Shown here piece by piece: positions 1 through 9,222 of a DNA stretch of 64,000 bases; the first letter of the stretch is position 1, and every line of letters begins with the position of its first letter. The stretch is from Bacillus sp. RAR_GA_16 (GTDB taxonomy: Bacteria; Bacillota; Bacilli; Bacillales; Guptibacillaceae): NCBI RefSeq assembly GCF_020165985.1, contig NZ_JAIUKZ010000007.1, forward strand, positions 62,001 to 126,000, in the 5' to 3' direction. The translations under genes were made by a program, and so were the position numbers. Below the pieces are notes generated by a model. The model was not told the origin of the DNA, ran no database searches, and saw only the letters and a list, made by a program, of their open reading frames with translations.

Positions 1-1157
1 TCAACCAAAATCTCCATCCCTTTCTCAATTTTATCCTGAGTGGAATGCGTGAAATTCAATCGCATAGTATTTTGCTTTGCATCTGCTACATAAAAAGGTG
101 CACCAGGAACGTAGGCAGCGCCTTTTTTTACAGCTGTATTTAATAAAAGGGTCGTATTAATGTCTTCCGGTAATTCTACCCAAAAGAACATCCCACCTTT
201 AGGTACCGTATAGGAAAGACCAGGTAATTCTGCTTGATCAAGCAAACGCTGCATCACTTTCATGCGCTCATAATAGGTGCGTCTTAAGTTTTGGATATGA
301 CCGTTCAAATCAAAATCGGTGCAAAGGTGGTAGAGTGCATGATGCGCTAGAGAGTTTGAATGCAAATCTGCCGCTTGTTTTGCTTGCGCCATGATGCGTA
401 TGATTTGATGTGGTCCTTTGATCCATCCTGTTCGTAACGCAGGCACCACCGTTTTAGAAAAGGTACTCGTATAGACGGTGTGCGAGCCATCATCCAATGC
501 CGAGATTGGCGTGTACGTTTGGTTGCTATCAAATTTGATTTCACCATACGGATCATCTTCAAAAATGATCACTTTTTTTCGAATGGCCGTTTCTAATAGA
601 TGCTGTCGTCTTTCTAACGACCATACTTTTCCCATTGGATTAGAGAAGGTAGGGACAACGTACACACACTTTGGCTTGTACTTTTTCATTTTATCGTCTA
701 GATCCTCAGGGACCATCCCATGCTCATCCGTCTCAACTGGGATAATCTTTACTTCATAGGATTGAAACACCTGAACAGCTGCTAGATAGGTAGGGTTTTC
801 AGTAAGAACGATGTCACCAGGGTTGAACATGACCCGTGCAAATAAATCGATTGCTTGTTGAGAGCCGGTAGTGAGCATTATATCATCTACGCTTGAATCG
901 ATTCCTTTCTTACCCATTCGATCGACAAGAACTTCACGAAGCGGGGCATATCCCTCTGTCGCATCGTATTGAAACGCCTTACCACCTGATTGAAATGTTT
1001 TCGAGAAGGCATCTTGTACCGCTTCTACTGGAAAGAGTTCATCGTCCGGTAGCCCTCCTGCAAATGAAATGACATCTCCTTTACTCGTGATTTTTAATAT
1101 ATCTCTTACCGCTGATGATTGAAGATGCTGCACTCTTTTAGCAAACCCGTACCTCAT
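1..1157 (-). CDS. PLP-dependent aminotransferase (2-aminoadipate/aromatic aminotransferase-like), 3' end outside window
   Basis: Fold-type I PLP aminotransferase, about 385 residues visible; no stop is reached, so the C-terminus lies beyond the left edge. The protein starts MRYGFAKRVQ at an ATG and goes straight into the catalytic fold (SFAGGLPDDELFP near residue 30) with no GntR-type helix-turn-helix, so it is the enzyme and not a MocR regulator. Visible active-site elements are TTGSQQAID, SNPMGK, EDDPYGEI (PLP-ring Asp and Tyr) and the Schiff-base lysine in TSTFSKTVVPALRTGW near residue 235. Family members transaminate 2-aminoadipate, aromatic or branched-chain amino acids in the cytoplasm; the exact substrate cannot be read from sequence. 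It is transcribed alone, in the same direction as the vWA gene behind it but separated from it by a terminator. Confidence 0.88.
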   Translation of the reverse strand, partial: MRYGFAKRVQHLQSSAVRDILKITSKGDVISFAGGLPDDELFPVEAVQDAFSKTFQSGGKAFQYDATEGYAPLREVLVDRMGKKGIDSSVDDIMLTTGSQQAIDLFARVMFNPGDIVLTENPTYLAAVQVFQSYEVKIIPVETDEHGMVPEDLDDKMKKYKPKCVYVVPTFSNPMGKVWSLERRQHLLETAIRKKVIIFEDDPYGEIKFDSNQTYTPISALDDGSHTVYTSTFSKTVVPALRTGWIKGPHQIIRIMAQAKQAADLHSNSLAHHALYHLCTDFDLNGHIQNLRRTYYERMKVMQRLLDQAELPGLSYTVPKGGMFFWVELPEDINTTLLLNTAVKKGAAYVPGAPFYVADAKQNTMRLNFTHSTQDKIEKGMEILV

Positions 1158-1323
1158 GACTAAAACGCCTTCCTTTATTTTAATATTTAAAATATTGTTA
1201 TTATAGCATTTTAATGCGTTGAATGACTAGTGGAAATGGAATGACTATGCTGGATTGATTAAAAAGATTTTTCACATGAAGGAGTTTGAGCTTATCACTG
1301 CTTTTACGATCGATTTAAAATCA

Positions 1324-1355
1324 CAAAAAAGCATCTGCAAACATGGCAGATGCTT
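1324..1355 (-). terminator. Rho-independent terminator of the vWA lipoprotein gene
   Basis: A ten-base stem (1329-1338 with 1346-1355, loop of seven) lies directly behind the stop at 1362. On the minus strand it is followed by TTTTTT. It separates the LXG/lipoprotein/vWA set from the aminotransferase gene. Confidence 0.8.
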
Positions 1356-1361
1356 CTCTCA

Positions 1362-2754
1362 TTAATTCCCGCTTTCTTCCTTCAATTTTTTCATCTTTTC
1401 AACCCAATCTTGAATATCCTTTCGAATCTGTTCCGCATGTGTATTTACTTTGTCACGATTTCCTTCTCCAAGCTGTTGATAGAGTTCATAGAAGGCGTTT
1501 CTTCTTTCATCATTCCAGTCTTTTAACTCGGCTGCTTGTTGCTCTGTAATCCATTCTTTTTCTTCCATCAACCTAATTGCTTCATCTAAACGGAAGGCTT
1601 CACGCTTTGAAATGTGAAACATTTCTCTGGGCGCTTGTTCTGCTTTTTTGTATTCATCAGATATTGCCCATCCGTTCGGAGCCATCGTATGTGCCCATGT
1701 AAGATCACCCATAGATGGGAGCCATTCGTATTCAATCGTTTGCTTTAAATCATCTGGACTATCTGCTTGAAAGTATTCTCCGTTTCCTGCATCAGCCACT
1801 TCCTTTAACTGGTTTTCGGCTTCTGCATCTACATCAAATCCAATGATATTTACGGTGTTCCCATTCGTACCTAGCTTTTCACTTGCAGCTACTGGAATCG
1901 CCATCACACGTTTCGGCTCCATCACTGACAATGTAAATGGTTGTCGCGGAGTCGTAGGTTTGGCTCATTTTATCAGCTTTTTCAATGGCAGCAGCTAAAG
2001 GTGTCCAGCCTTTACTTTCAAATGAATTGACAGACTTCTGAAATTCAGCTTTATCATAAGACCCCATCGGATAAACCTCTTCAATTCCTGTGCAGGAGAG
2101 CTGCTTATCTTCATCTGCTTCAGAGCCTTTATGGCCGTATACGACGAGCGAAACGTCACTATCTTTTCCAATCGTTTGAGCAAAGCTTTTCACAGCTTTC
2201 TTAGCCGTCGTCATTTTTTGCTCACCATTGCTCTCTAAGAGCATACTCGAGCTTGCATCTAGCAAAATAATCGCTTTATTAGGTGCTTCCTGATTTTCTT
2301 CCTTTTTCTGAACTGTCGGATCTGGAAGATATGGTTCTTCGAAAGGAGATTCATATTTCTCTGCCTTGTCTATAGCCGTAGGATAGTTTGGACTTGCAAG
2401 AAGCGTTAAGAGTCCTTTTTGGTAATCTTTTATGTTATTTGCTTTTTTTGATAGCTTTTCTAACGAGTCTGGTAGTTTTGTGGCTAGTGCTGTAGGTAAC
2501 TCGGGATTTGTTTCAAGTTCGGCGCTATCTTCTTCATAGCTCAAATCGTTTGTAAGTGAACCACCACTCATTTTTTTTAAGGAATTCAACGAAACGGAAG
2601 GATTGACCTCGTCATTGATGATAATCTGTTTGTTGTCTGATTCACTGCTTTCTTTCTTTGGAGCAGAAGACTGTTCCTGTGTAGCTTCATTATTCGAGCT
2701 ACAGGCTGTTAGGATAAAGATAAGTGTGCAAATAAGAAACGTTCGGACTTTCAT
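1362..2754 (-). pseudogene. von Willebrand factor A domain lipoprotein, split by one extra base
   Basis: The first frame (2754 to 1879) has a lipoprotein signal (MKVRTFLICTLIFILTACSS, lipobox LTAC), an acidic linker and a vWA domain with the MIDAS motif DASSS near residue 165, ending at DGAETCDGDSSSCK-stop. The second frame (read from about 1931 to 1362) carries the rest of the domain, NIIGFDVDAEAENQLKEVA, and a helical C-terminus rich in Lys and Glu. Leaving out one A of the pair at 1896-1897 joins the frames as ETCDGDPVAASEKLG, the expected continuation in YwmC/YwmD-like Bacillus vWA lipoproteins. The repaired protein would be about 463 residues and anchored outside the membrane. Both halves have intact codon use, so the lesion is either recent or a sequence error. 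It is the last gene behind the LXG protein and the small lipoprotein. Substrate and function are unknown. Confidence 0.85.
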
Positions 2755-2823
2755 TTGTTTTCTCCTTTTTCGTTAAATACCAATCAATCCTCTATGTATC
2801 AGTGACCGCTTAAAAGCGATCAC

Positions 2824-3333
2824 TTATGAACTTTCATATTTTCCTTCTAGTTCTTTCCTTTTTTCACTATAGTTCTGTCCAATCTGATCAACCTCATTAG
2901 ATAATTGTTGAAGCTCTGGATAGAGTTCTTCTGTTTTTTGTTGATCTTCTTCACTAACAGGAGGAACTTGAAGTTCCAGCATGTCGGACTGTAGCTCAAA
3001 CATATCTGTTAAGGTTGCAACTTGATCAAGAAATAGCTGATGCAATTCTTGCACTTCATTTGTTTCAAGCTTTTCATTTACATTATCAGCCTGTGATTTG
3101 ACATCCTTTAATAAGGGAAGAATTTCTTCATCCACGTAGGCTTGAGCTTTTTCTGGCTCTGAATATTTTTCAATGAGTTTTGCCCCCATATCTGAGATTT
3201 TTTCGGATTTCTCAAATAGGGCAATGCGATCTTCATTGTTGTATTCATTGAACTCATCTTCAGCGGTTTGTCCACTTGCATTACATCCGCCTACGATAAA
3301 GAGTGTAAGTAGTAAAAAAAAGATTTTTTTCAT
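2824..3333 (-). CDS. Small coiled-coil lipoprotein of unknown function
   Basis: A 169-residue protein starting MKKIFFLLLTLFIVGGCNASG, a lipoprotein signal peptide with lipobox VGGC, so it should be lipid-anchored on the outer face of the membrane. The mature part is almost entirely helical and strongly acidic, with heptad-like stretches (for example DVKSQADNVNEKLETNEVQ and LQQLSNEVDQIGQNYSEK), consistent with a coiled coil. I recognise no named family. It lies 33 bases behind the LXG gene and about 70 bases before the vWA lipoprotein on the same strand, so the three are probably one transcript. The pairing suggests that it binds either the LXG protein or the vWA protein at the cell surface, but that is inference from position only. 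Confidence 0.7.
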   Translation of the reverse strand: MKKIFFLLLTLFIVGGCNASGQTAEDEFNEYNNEDRIALFEKSEKISDMGAKLIEKYSEPEKAQAYVDEEILPLLKDVKSQADNVNEKLETNEVQELHQLFLDQVATLTDMFELQSDMLELQVPPVSEEDQQKTEELYPELQQLSNEVDQIGQNYSEKRKELEGKYESS

Positions 3334-3366
3334 AAGTAAATTCTCCTGATTTAAATTGTTTTGTCC

Positions 3367-5454
3367 TTATCTTAGCTCTACTGTTCCATCCTTTTTTAAA
3401 TAGAAAAGCTTTGTGCCGCTAATTTCTTTTCCATCTTTACTAATTTGAAGAAGCACCTGCTTTTCTCCACTAGATGGAACTGGTGCATTGACGATTTTCT
3501 CCCACCCTGGAATATTTGATTGAAGTGTTTTGGAAGATGTACTTGTGATCAATTCACCTGCCGACTTACCCATTAAAGGTACTTCAGGTGTTCCTTGTAG
3601 CCAACCATCAATATGATCTGCTCCAGGAACGCGGCCAGCCACCTCACCAATCGCTTTATTTCCAGCGCTTTCTGCGATCTTTTTCGCATAATCTCCCATG
3701 TTTTGGGTTAACGCATTATGATCAATGGTCGTTTGAGAGAAATAAAGGTCAGGATTATCAGGGATGATCACGAGGTCTCCGCCAACTACTGTGTAATTAA
3801 TCGGCTGCTCGTCAATCGTTGTCGTATGAATATTTAAGCCTTCATCATTTTGGATCTGATTTAGATCATACCCACCACCAGGCGTTAGCTCCTGACTTTC
3901 GGATAAGCCGTATTTGTTGATTGCTTCCTTTTGCGTTTCAGTTACCTTTGTACTATTGTTTTTATCAACGGTGTCTGTTGCCCAGTTCCATAAATCGCTA
4001 AAGGTGGTTTCCGCTTTGTCTTTTTTCACCGTTTCACTCTGTTCACCAACATACCAATCATCAATCGAAACAACGCCATCAGGACTCAGTGTGATCATCG
4101 CACGGCGATCCCAATTCTCTCCATCTCCTCCAATATAGACGAGAACCTGTTTTGTACCAGACTTTGGTACTTCTGCTGAAACAATTTCTTTCCAGAAAGG
4201 GATTTGCTTCTGAATGGATTCAGAGGCTTGTTCTTTTAATAGATCTCCAGTATTAGCGCCAGTGCCTGGAATGTCTGGCATATTCCCCATTTTGTTATTT
4301 AATGCAGAAGCGCCAGGAATTTTACTCGCTCCTTTTCCGATAAAGTATTCACCAAAAGCGCTGGCTGTGGTTTTGCCGATCTGGCCGAAAATTTCCTCAG
4401 TTAAACCGTAATCTGTGTTCTGTGTGTAATACCATAAATCCGGCTCATTTCTAAAAATAACGAGACGATCATTGATAATGGCATAATTCATTGGAACACC
4501 GCGCAAATTGAATGTCTCAATTGCCACGCCATCCATCTCCTCTAGCATGGATAAATCCATTTCTTTTCCTTTAGCCACCTGATGAGTACCATCAACAAAT
4601 TCTTGAGCATTAGGATGATCTGCTCCACTTAGCTCAGCAAGACCAGCAAAATCACGTTCGTATCCTTTTAGCATCTCGTAAGAATAAGCAGGCGAGCTTG
4701 AGGTGGTGAAGACCTTACCAAAAACATTCCAGAACGTGGTCAAATAATTCCCAAACATCGATAATAGCTCTTGCAACTGTTTCTGCTCAAGTGAAACGTT
4801 GAGTTGGTTGTACTGTTTGAGATGATCCAGTTGTCCAGATTGATAGGTTGAAATATTGATTTTACCACCGATCATTAAGCCTTTCATTTCATTAATGTAT
4901 TGAGTGATCTGTTCAATGTCTTTCTTCATTTCATCTAGGTGAGAGGATTGGCGATGGTCAAATTGCTGTAAGTCGTGAATGGTTTCATCAATTTCATTTC
5001 TAGCATGCTGAACGTGGTTTAGGAAGTCCTGATCATTCAGTTTAGGGACGGAGACAATGTCACTTACTGTTGAAATGCTAGCATTCACATCATCTACTAA
5101 ACTTATTGTGTTAGTCTCTGTATTTTTTAAACCATTCGTTAAGTTTCCATCCAGAAAATCCTCCCGTATCATCCCGTCTTCTGCAGGCTCAAGTGCATCG
5201 GTTGCATGCTTTAAATCGAAAAGCTTTTGCTGATATTGTTTTAATGAAAGTTGGAAGTATTCAACGAGTGGAACATGCCAGTCTTGATAGAAAAGACGAA
5301 TGGCTTTTCCACCCTTTCCATTAAAGGCATTCTCCAGACTTACGAAATCATGAATGCTATTTTCAAGCTGTTGAAATTGTTCCATCTGGGTTTCCAGTTG
5401 TTTTGTATTTTGTTCAATGGCGTTACGCAAGGATTGTGTATGTAACAGTTTCAC
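3367..5454 (-). CDS. LXG-domain type VII secretion substrate candidate with duplicated C-terminal module
   Basis: A 695-residue protein with no signal peptide. Residues 1 to about 250 resemble the LXG domain of T7SS-exported proteins: a long all-helical region beginning MKLLHTQSLRNAIEQ, with SLENAFNGKGGKAIRLFYQDW (residues 39-59) matching the family pattern of a glycine turn before a helix. The canonical Gly of the LxG motif is not evident. The C-terminus holds two diverged copies of one module (about 308-465 and 538-694); shared words are the NYxxxxxDLVI-like strand with NPDL, and IPxWxKIVxAxVPxSGxKQVL. No nuclease, NADase, ADP-ribosyltransferase or other toxin motif was recognised. The start is GTG at 5454 with AAAGGGGCGG upstream. 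The T7SS operon that could export it lies 8 kb away. The usual small helical partner genes of LXG toxins are absent; two lipoprotein genes follow instead. Confidence 0.72.
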   Translation of the reverse strand: MKLLHTQSLRNAIEQNTKQLETQMEQFQQLENSIHDFVSLENAFNGKGGKAIRLFYQDWHVPLVEYFQLSLKQYQQKLFDLKHATDALEPAEDGMIREDFLDGNLTNGLKNTETNTISLVDDVNASISTVSDIVSVPKLNDQDFLNHVQHARNEIDETIHDLQQFDHRQSSHLDEMKKDIEQITQYINEMKGLMIGGKINISTYQSGQLDHLKQYNQLNVSLEQKQLQELLSMFGNYLTTFWNVFGKVFTTSSSPAYSYEMLKGYERDFAGLAELSGADHPNAQEFVDGTHQVAKGKEMDLSMLEEMDGVAIETFNLRGVPMNYAIINDRLVIFRNEPDLWYYTQNTDYGLTEEIFGQIGKTTASAFGEYFIGKGASKIPGASALNNKMGNMPDIPGTGANTGDLLKEQASESIQKQIPFWKEIVSAEVPKSGTKQVLVYIGGDGENWDRRAMITLSPDGVVSIDDWYVGEQSETVKKDKAETTFSDLWNWATDTVDKNNSTKVTETQKEAINKYGLSESQELTPGGGYDLNQIQNDEGLNIHTTTIDEQPINYTVVGGDLVIIPDNPDLYFSQTTIDHNALTQNMGDYAKKIAESAGNKAIGEVAGRVPGADHIDGWLQGTPEVPLMGKSAGELITSTSSKTLQSNIPGWEKIVNAPVPSSGEKQVLLQISKDGKEISGTKLFYLKKDGTVELR

Positions 5455-5910
5455 TGATCTACCGCCCCTTTTCTATCATATTGTCCGTTATGTAGTGCTT
5501 TTTTACCCCAAAAACAAGTATGGTAATCCAACTTTTTACAATGTCTTTTCATCCTAATAGTAACCTATAACTAATGCATTAAAGAGTTTAAAGCCTTTCG
5601 TGACAGAGGTTCACGTATAAGTTTAATGGTTAGAGTAAAAGATTGGAACCTTCTTTCTGGAAAAAGGAGTATAGTCATATAAATTGTTCGTTCTTCAACT
5701 AAGACTAACTTTTTTTGGGGAAATTTATGTTTTACTATTGAGAAAATTCTAAATATGTTTTAAACTACTTTTAATCCATTTTGAGGTAAAAAATACAAGT
5801 TAAGTACCTTTATTCGTCGTTATTTAAATATTTTTGTTACTAAAATGGTAGTTCTGTGTGTTCCAGGTATTCTTCGGTAGGGATTATTCACTTGATTGGA
5901 GGTAAGGGAG
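5455..5910. other. Divergent intergenic region between the LXG gene and the Lrp-type regulator
   Basis: About 450 AT-rich bases without a convincing gene. They should hold the promoters of both divergent units. On the plus strand TTGAGA near 5738 and TAAACT 17 bases further on form a weak sigma-A-like pair ahead of the regulator. No terminator, riboswitch or clear operator was found. Confidence 0.4.
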
Positions 5911-6351
5911 ATGGAATTAGATGAGCTTGATAGAGGATTAATTGTTTGTTTATCGCACGACGGTCGCATGTCATTCAAAGATATTGCTGAAGAGTTACAA
6001 GTAACAGAAAAAACAGTTCGGCTGAGATATAAGAAGTTAGTCGACGCTGAGGTTCTAAAAGTTGTCGGCATTGTGGATCCGGTAGCGGTAGGAGTGAAAG
6101 TAGCAGCAATTTTTCAAGTAGACGTTGAACCGAGCCGACTGCAAGAAGTTGTTGCTGTCATGAAGGAATATAAAGAGGTTCGCTATATTACGCTTACGTC
6201 TGGTGAATACCCACTAATGATTCAAACGAATTTACCAAATCAAGAAGATATTCGGCTTATGGTGTACAAACTTTATGACATACTAGGGATTCGAAAGGTG
6301 AATACAACCTATCAATTTGACATTTTTAAAAATACGCACGACATCCTTTAG
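5911..6351 (+). CDS. Lrp/AsnC family transcriptional regulator
   Basis: A 146-residue regulator. Residues 1-60 are the helix-turn-helix domain (ELDELDRGLIVCLSHDGRMS then FKDIAEELQVTEKTVRLRYKKL), followed by the ligand-binding and oligomerisation RAM domain (GVKVAAIFQVDVEPSRLQEV onward). The family controls amino-acid and peptide metabolism in response to small effectors. I chose ATG 5911 because GGAGG stands eight bases before it; an in-frame TTG at 5896 has no ribosome site. It lies 32 bases before an oligopeptide-binding lipoprotein and then an aminopeptidase, so it probably regulates peptide uptake and use, but no operator was identified. Confidence 0.88.
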   Translation: MELDELDRGLIVCLSHDGRMSFKDIAEELQVTEKTVRLRYKKLVDAEVLKVVGIVDPVAVGVKVAAIFQVDVEPSRLQEVVAVMKEYKEVRYITLTSGEYPLMIQTNLPNQEDIRLMVYKLYDILGIRKVNTTYQFDIFKNTHDIL

Positions 6352-6383
6352 GGGGATCAATACAAATAATAGGGGGAGTAACG

Positions 6384-8000
6384 ATGAAAAAAGGTATTAT
6401 AGCCGTTTTTACACTGGTACTTGTACTGATGACGGCTTGTTCTGGAGGAAATCATTCAGCTTCCGATTCAGGTGACGGGGGAGGTGCTAAAGAGGGCGGT
6501 ACGCTTATTTTTGCTAGAGGGGCAGATTCGTTATCATTGGATGCGATTAACGTGACAGATGGTGAATCAACTCGGGTAACTCACAATATTTTTGAAACGT
6601 TATTTAAATACGATGAAAACTTAGAACTCCAACCAGGTCTTGCGACAGAGTATGAACTTGGTAAAGATGAGTTAACGTGGACATTGAAACTTCGTGAAGG
6701 AGTGAAATTCCATGACGGAACGGATTTTAACGCCGATGCCGTTGTGTATAATTTTGAACGTTGGATGGATCCTGATCACCCTGAGCATAATGGAGAATTT
6801 ACATACTATTCATTTCTTTACGGAGGGTTTAAAGGGGATAAAGACCATAAGATTGAACATGTTAAGGCTGTTGATGAGTATACGGTAGAAATTAAATTAA
6901 CAGAGCCAACCGCTCCATTTATAAGCTATTTAGCGATTCCAATGTTTGGTATTGCGAGTCCAGAGGCGATTCAAAAGTACGGTGACACATTTAATGAAAA
7001 TCCCGTTGGTACAGGGCCATTTCAATTTGAAAGCTGGTCCAGGAATGACAAAATTCAACTTGTAAAAAATGAAGATTACTATGTGGAGGATATTCCTCAT
7101 CTTGATCAACTTATTTTTAGAGTGATTCCTGATAATTCGTCTCGATTCACCGCTTTACAAACTGGTGAGGTTGATATGATTGACGGACTAAGTCCTGATG
7201 ATGCTGGAGCTGTTGAGTCTGATGGTAATCTGGATTTAATTAAGAGACCGGGCTTTAACATTGGTTATTTAGCATTCAATATGGAAAAAGAGCCGTTTGA
7301 TGATCCCAAAGTACGCAAAGCATTAAACTATGCGATTAATAAAGATTCGATTATTGATGCGTTTTATAATGGTATGGCTGAGAAAGCAGTTAATCCAATT
7401 CCATCTTCTCTATGGGGATATAATGAGGATATAGAAGGATATGAGTATGATCCTGAGAAGGCGAAGCAATTGTTAGCAGAGGCAGGTTTTGAAGATGGAT
7501 TTAAAACCGAACTTTGGGGGATGAGCAATCCACGTCCGTACATGCCGCAACCGTTAAAGATTGCTGAAGCCATTCAATCTGATTTAGCAGAAGTTGGCGT
7601 TGAGTTGGAGATTCAAACGTATGAGTGGGCGACTTATCTAGATAAAACAAGTAACGGTGAGCATGATATGGCTTTATTTGGATGGACAGGGGTCATGGCG
7701 GATCCAGATAACTTCTTGTTCCCTAACTTAAGTAAAACGAATGCGACTAAGCCTGCAAATAATCGTGCTTTTTATAAGAGTGATGAATTTACGGATCTAT
7801 TGCTAGAATCACGAACAACTTTTGACGAAGAGAAGCGAGCAAATCTTTATAAAGAGGCGCAGGAAATTTTCTATGAAGACGCACCATGGGCACTCATTGG
7901 CCATACAACTCCTCCCCTTGCTAAGATGTCTTATGTGCAAGGATATGAAGCGCATCCGATGAATGATGATGCCTTCTGGAATGTGTATTTGACAAACTAA
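6384..8000 (+). CDS. ABC transporter substrate-binding lipoprotein, family 5 (peptide/nickel type)
   Basis: A 538-residue lipoprotein: signal MKKGIIAVFTLVLVLMTACS with lipobox MTAC, a glycine and serine linker, then the family 5 solute-binding fold. Typical words are LQPGLATEYELG, LTWTLKLREGVKFHDG, NPVGTGPFQFESW, DDPKVRKALNYAINKD and the C-terminal HDMALFGWTGVMADPDNFL. Relatives deliver di- or oligopeptides to an ABC permease. The cognate permease and ATPase genes are not next to it, so the protein must share a transporter encoded elsewhere or act as an orphan receptor. It lies between an Lrp-type regulator and an M42 aminopeptidase, which supports a peptide substrate. Confidence 0.9.
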   Translation: MKKGIIAVFTLVLVLMTACSGGNHSASDSGDGGGAKEGGTLIFARGADSLSLDAINVTDGESTRVTHNIFETLFKYDENLELQPGLATEYELGKDELTWTLKLREGVKFHDGTDFNADAVVYNFERWMDPDHPEHNGEFTYYSFLYGGFKGDKDHKIEHVKAVDEYTVEIKLTEPTAPFISYLAIPMFGIASPEAIQKYGDTFNENPVGTGPFQFESWSRNDKIQLVKNEDYYVEDIPHLDQLIFRVIPDNSSRFTALQTGEVDMIDGLSPDDAGAVESDGNLDLIKRPGFNIGYLAFNMEKEPFDDPKVRKALNYAINKDSIIDAFYNGMAEKAVNPIPSSLWGYNEDIEGYEYDPEKAKQLLAEAGFEDGFKTELWGMSNPRPYMPQPLKIAEAIQSDLAEVGVELEIQTYEWATYLDKTSNGEHDMALFGWTGVMADPDNFLFPNLSKTNATKPANNRAFYKSDEFTDLLLESRTTFDEEKRANLYKEAQEIFYEDAPWALIGHTTPPLAKMSYVQGYEAHPMNDDAFWNVYLTN

Positions 8001-8005
8001 TAAGT

Positions 8006-8041
8006 GAGAAGCACTTCCACTTCACGGGGTGCTTCTCTTTA
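8006..8041 (+). terminator. Terminator behind the substrate-binding protein gene
   Basis: Inverted repeat GAGAAGCAC (8006-8014) with GTGCTTCTC (8029-8037), followed by TTTAT. It lies between the binding-protein gene and the M42 peptidase gene, so part of the transcription may stop there. Confidence 0.7.
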
Positions 8042-8072
8042 TGAAAATTTACTTACGATAAGGAGCTACGTT

Positions 8073-9146
8073 ATGTTTTCTCTATTAAAAGAGTTATGCG
8101 ATACAATCGGTCCTTCAGGTTTTGAACAGAATATTCAAAGAAAAGTCTATCATCTTATTAAAGATGAGGTTGATGAATGTCATGTGGATTCACTAGGAAA
8201 CATCATTGCAAAAATGAACGGTAACTCGGAGTATCCTTCTCTTATGATAGCAGCCCATTCAGATGAAATTGGCTTTGTTGTAAAAAAAATTGAACCCAAT
8301 GGCCTTATTCGGTTTGAACAAGTTGGAGGTTTTGATCATCGCATTCTCTTATCTCAACCCGTTGTCATTAAATCAGATAGCGGTCCAGTACATGGCGTAA
8401 TCGGTACAATTTCTGCTCATTATGTTAAGTGGGATGATCCTAAAAGAGTTAACAATCATAGAGAGTTGTACATAGATATTGGTGCTTTAAATGAGGAAGA
8501 AGTTTCTGGGATGGGTGTTAAAGTAGGTCAACCGATTAGCTATGGAACAGAGTTGAAAAAAATAGGAACAGAAAATGCACCAAAAGCGATGGGGAAGGCA
8601 TTAGATGACCGAGCTGGAACGGCTTTGCTAATTGATTTAATCAGTCAATTGAAAGAGGATAAAACCGAACGAGGAGATGTGTTTCTCGCTTTCACCGTGC
8701 AAGAAGAGGTTGGTTTAAGGGGGGCGTCTGTCGTAGCAGCAAAGTTAAAGCCAGATTTTGCGATTGCAGTGGATACGACACCAGCTAGTGATACGTATGA
8801 TGTCATTATGACAGGAACAAGAAGATTGGGTGGAGGACCGTGTATTAAACTTGCTGATAAATCGCTTATTTCACATCCTTTAGTTAGCCAACAGTTATTA
8901 AATGTAGCGATAGAAAAAGGGATCCCTTACCAGGAAGAAATTTTTATGGGGATTGGTACTGATGCAGGCGCTATCCATATGACGGGAGAAGGCATCGCAA
9001 CTGGGGCTGTTTCAATCCCATCGAGGTATACGCACTCTCCGTATGAAGTGATTGATTTAAAAGATTTAACGGATACTGGTGAATTACTTTTAAGTTTCAT
9101 TACGTCTTTGAAAAAATTAAAGGGAAAAGGATTCTTAGATACATAA
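8073..9146 (+). CDS. M42 family metallopeptidase (glutamyl/deblocking aminopeptidase type)
   Basis: A 357-residue cytoplasmic aminopeptidase of clan MH. Metal and catalytic residues are visible: the His in AAHSDEIGF, the bridging Asp in KALDDRAG, the catalytic Glu pair in VQEEVGLRGA, the Asp in IAVDTTPA and the last His in SRYTHSPYE. These enzymes are often dodecameric with two zinc or cobalt ions and remove N-terminal residues from peptides. ATG 8073 was chosen because AAGGAG ends eight bases before it; a longer in-frame reading from 8004 would run through the preceding terminator hairpin. It follows the peptide-binding lipoprotein and probably completes a peptide uptake and breakdown set. 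Confidence 0.9.
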   Translation: MFSLLKELCDTIGPSGFEQNIQRKVYHLIKDEVDECHVDSLGNIIAKMNGNSEYPSLMIAAHSDEIGFVVKKIEPNGLIRFEQVGGFDHRILLSQPVVIKSDSGPVHGVIGTISAHYVKWDDPKRVNNHRELYIDIGALNEEEVSGMGVKVGQPISYGTELKKIGTENAPKAMGKALDDRAGTALLIDLISQLKEDKTERGDVFLAFTVQEEVGLRGASVVAAKLKPDFAIAVDTTPASDTYDVIMTGTRRLGGGPCIKLADKSLISHPLVSQQLLNVAIEKGIPYQEEIFMGIGTDAGAIHMTGEGIATGAVSIPSRYTHSPYEVIDLKDLTDTGELLLSFITSLKKLKGKGFLDT

Positions 9147-9170
9147 AGAGCGACTGAAGGTATGGCTAAT

Positions 9171-9210
9171 AAAAAAACAAGCATGAAGGGATTTTCTTCA
9201 TGCTTGTTTT
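9171..9210. terminator. Bidirectional terminator between M42 peptidase and M4 protease genes
   Basis: Stem of 13 bases (9176-9188 with 9196-9208) with A-run on the left and T-run on the right, so it can serve both convergent genes. Confidence 0.85.
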
Positions 9211-9222
9211 CTATTCATCTTG

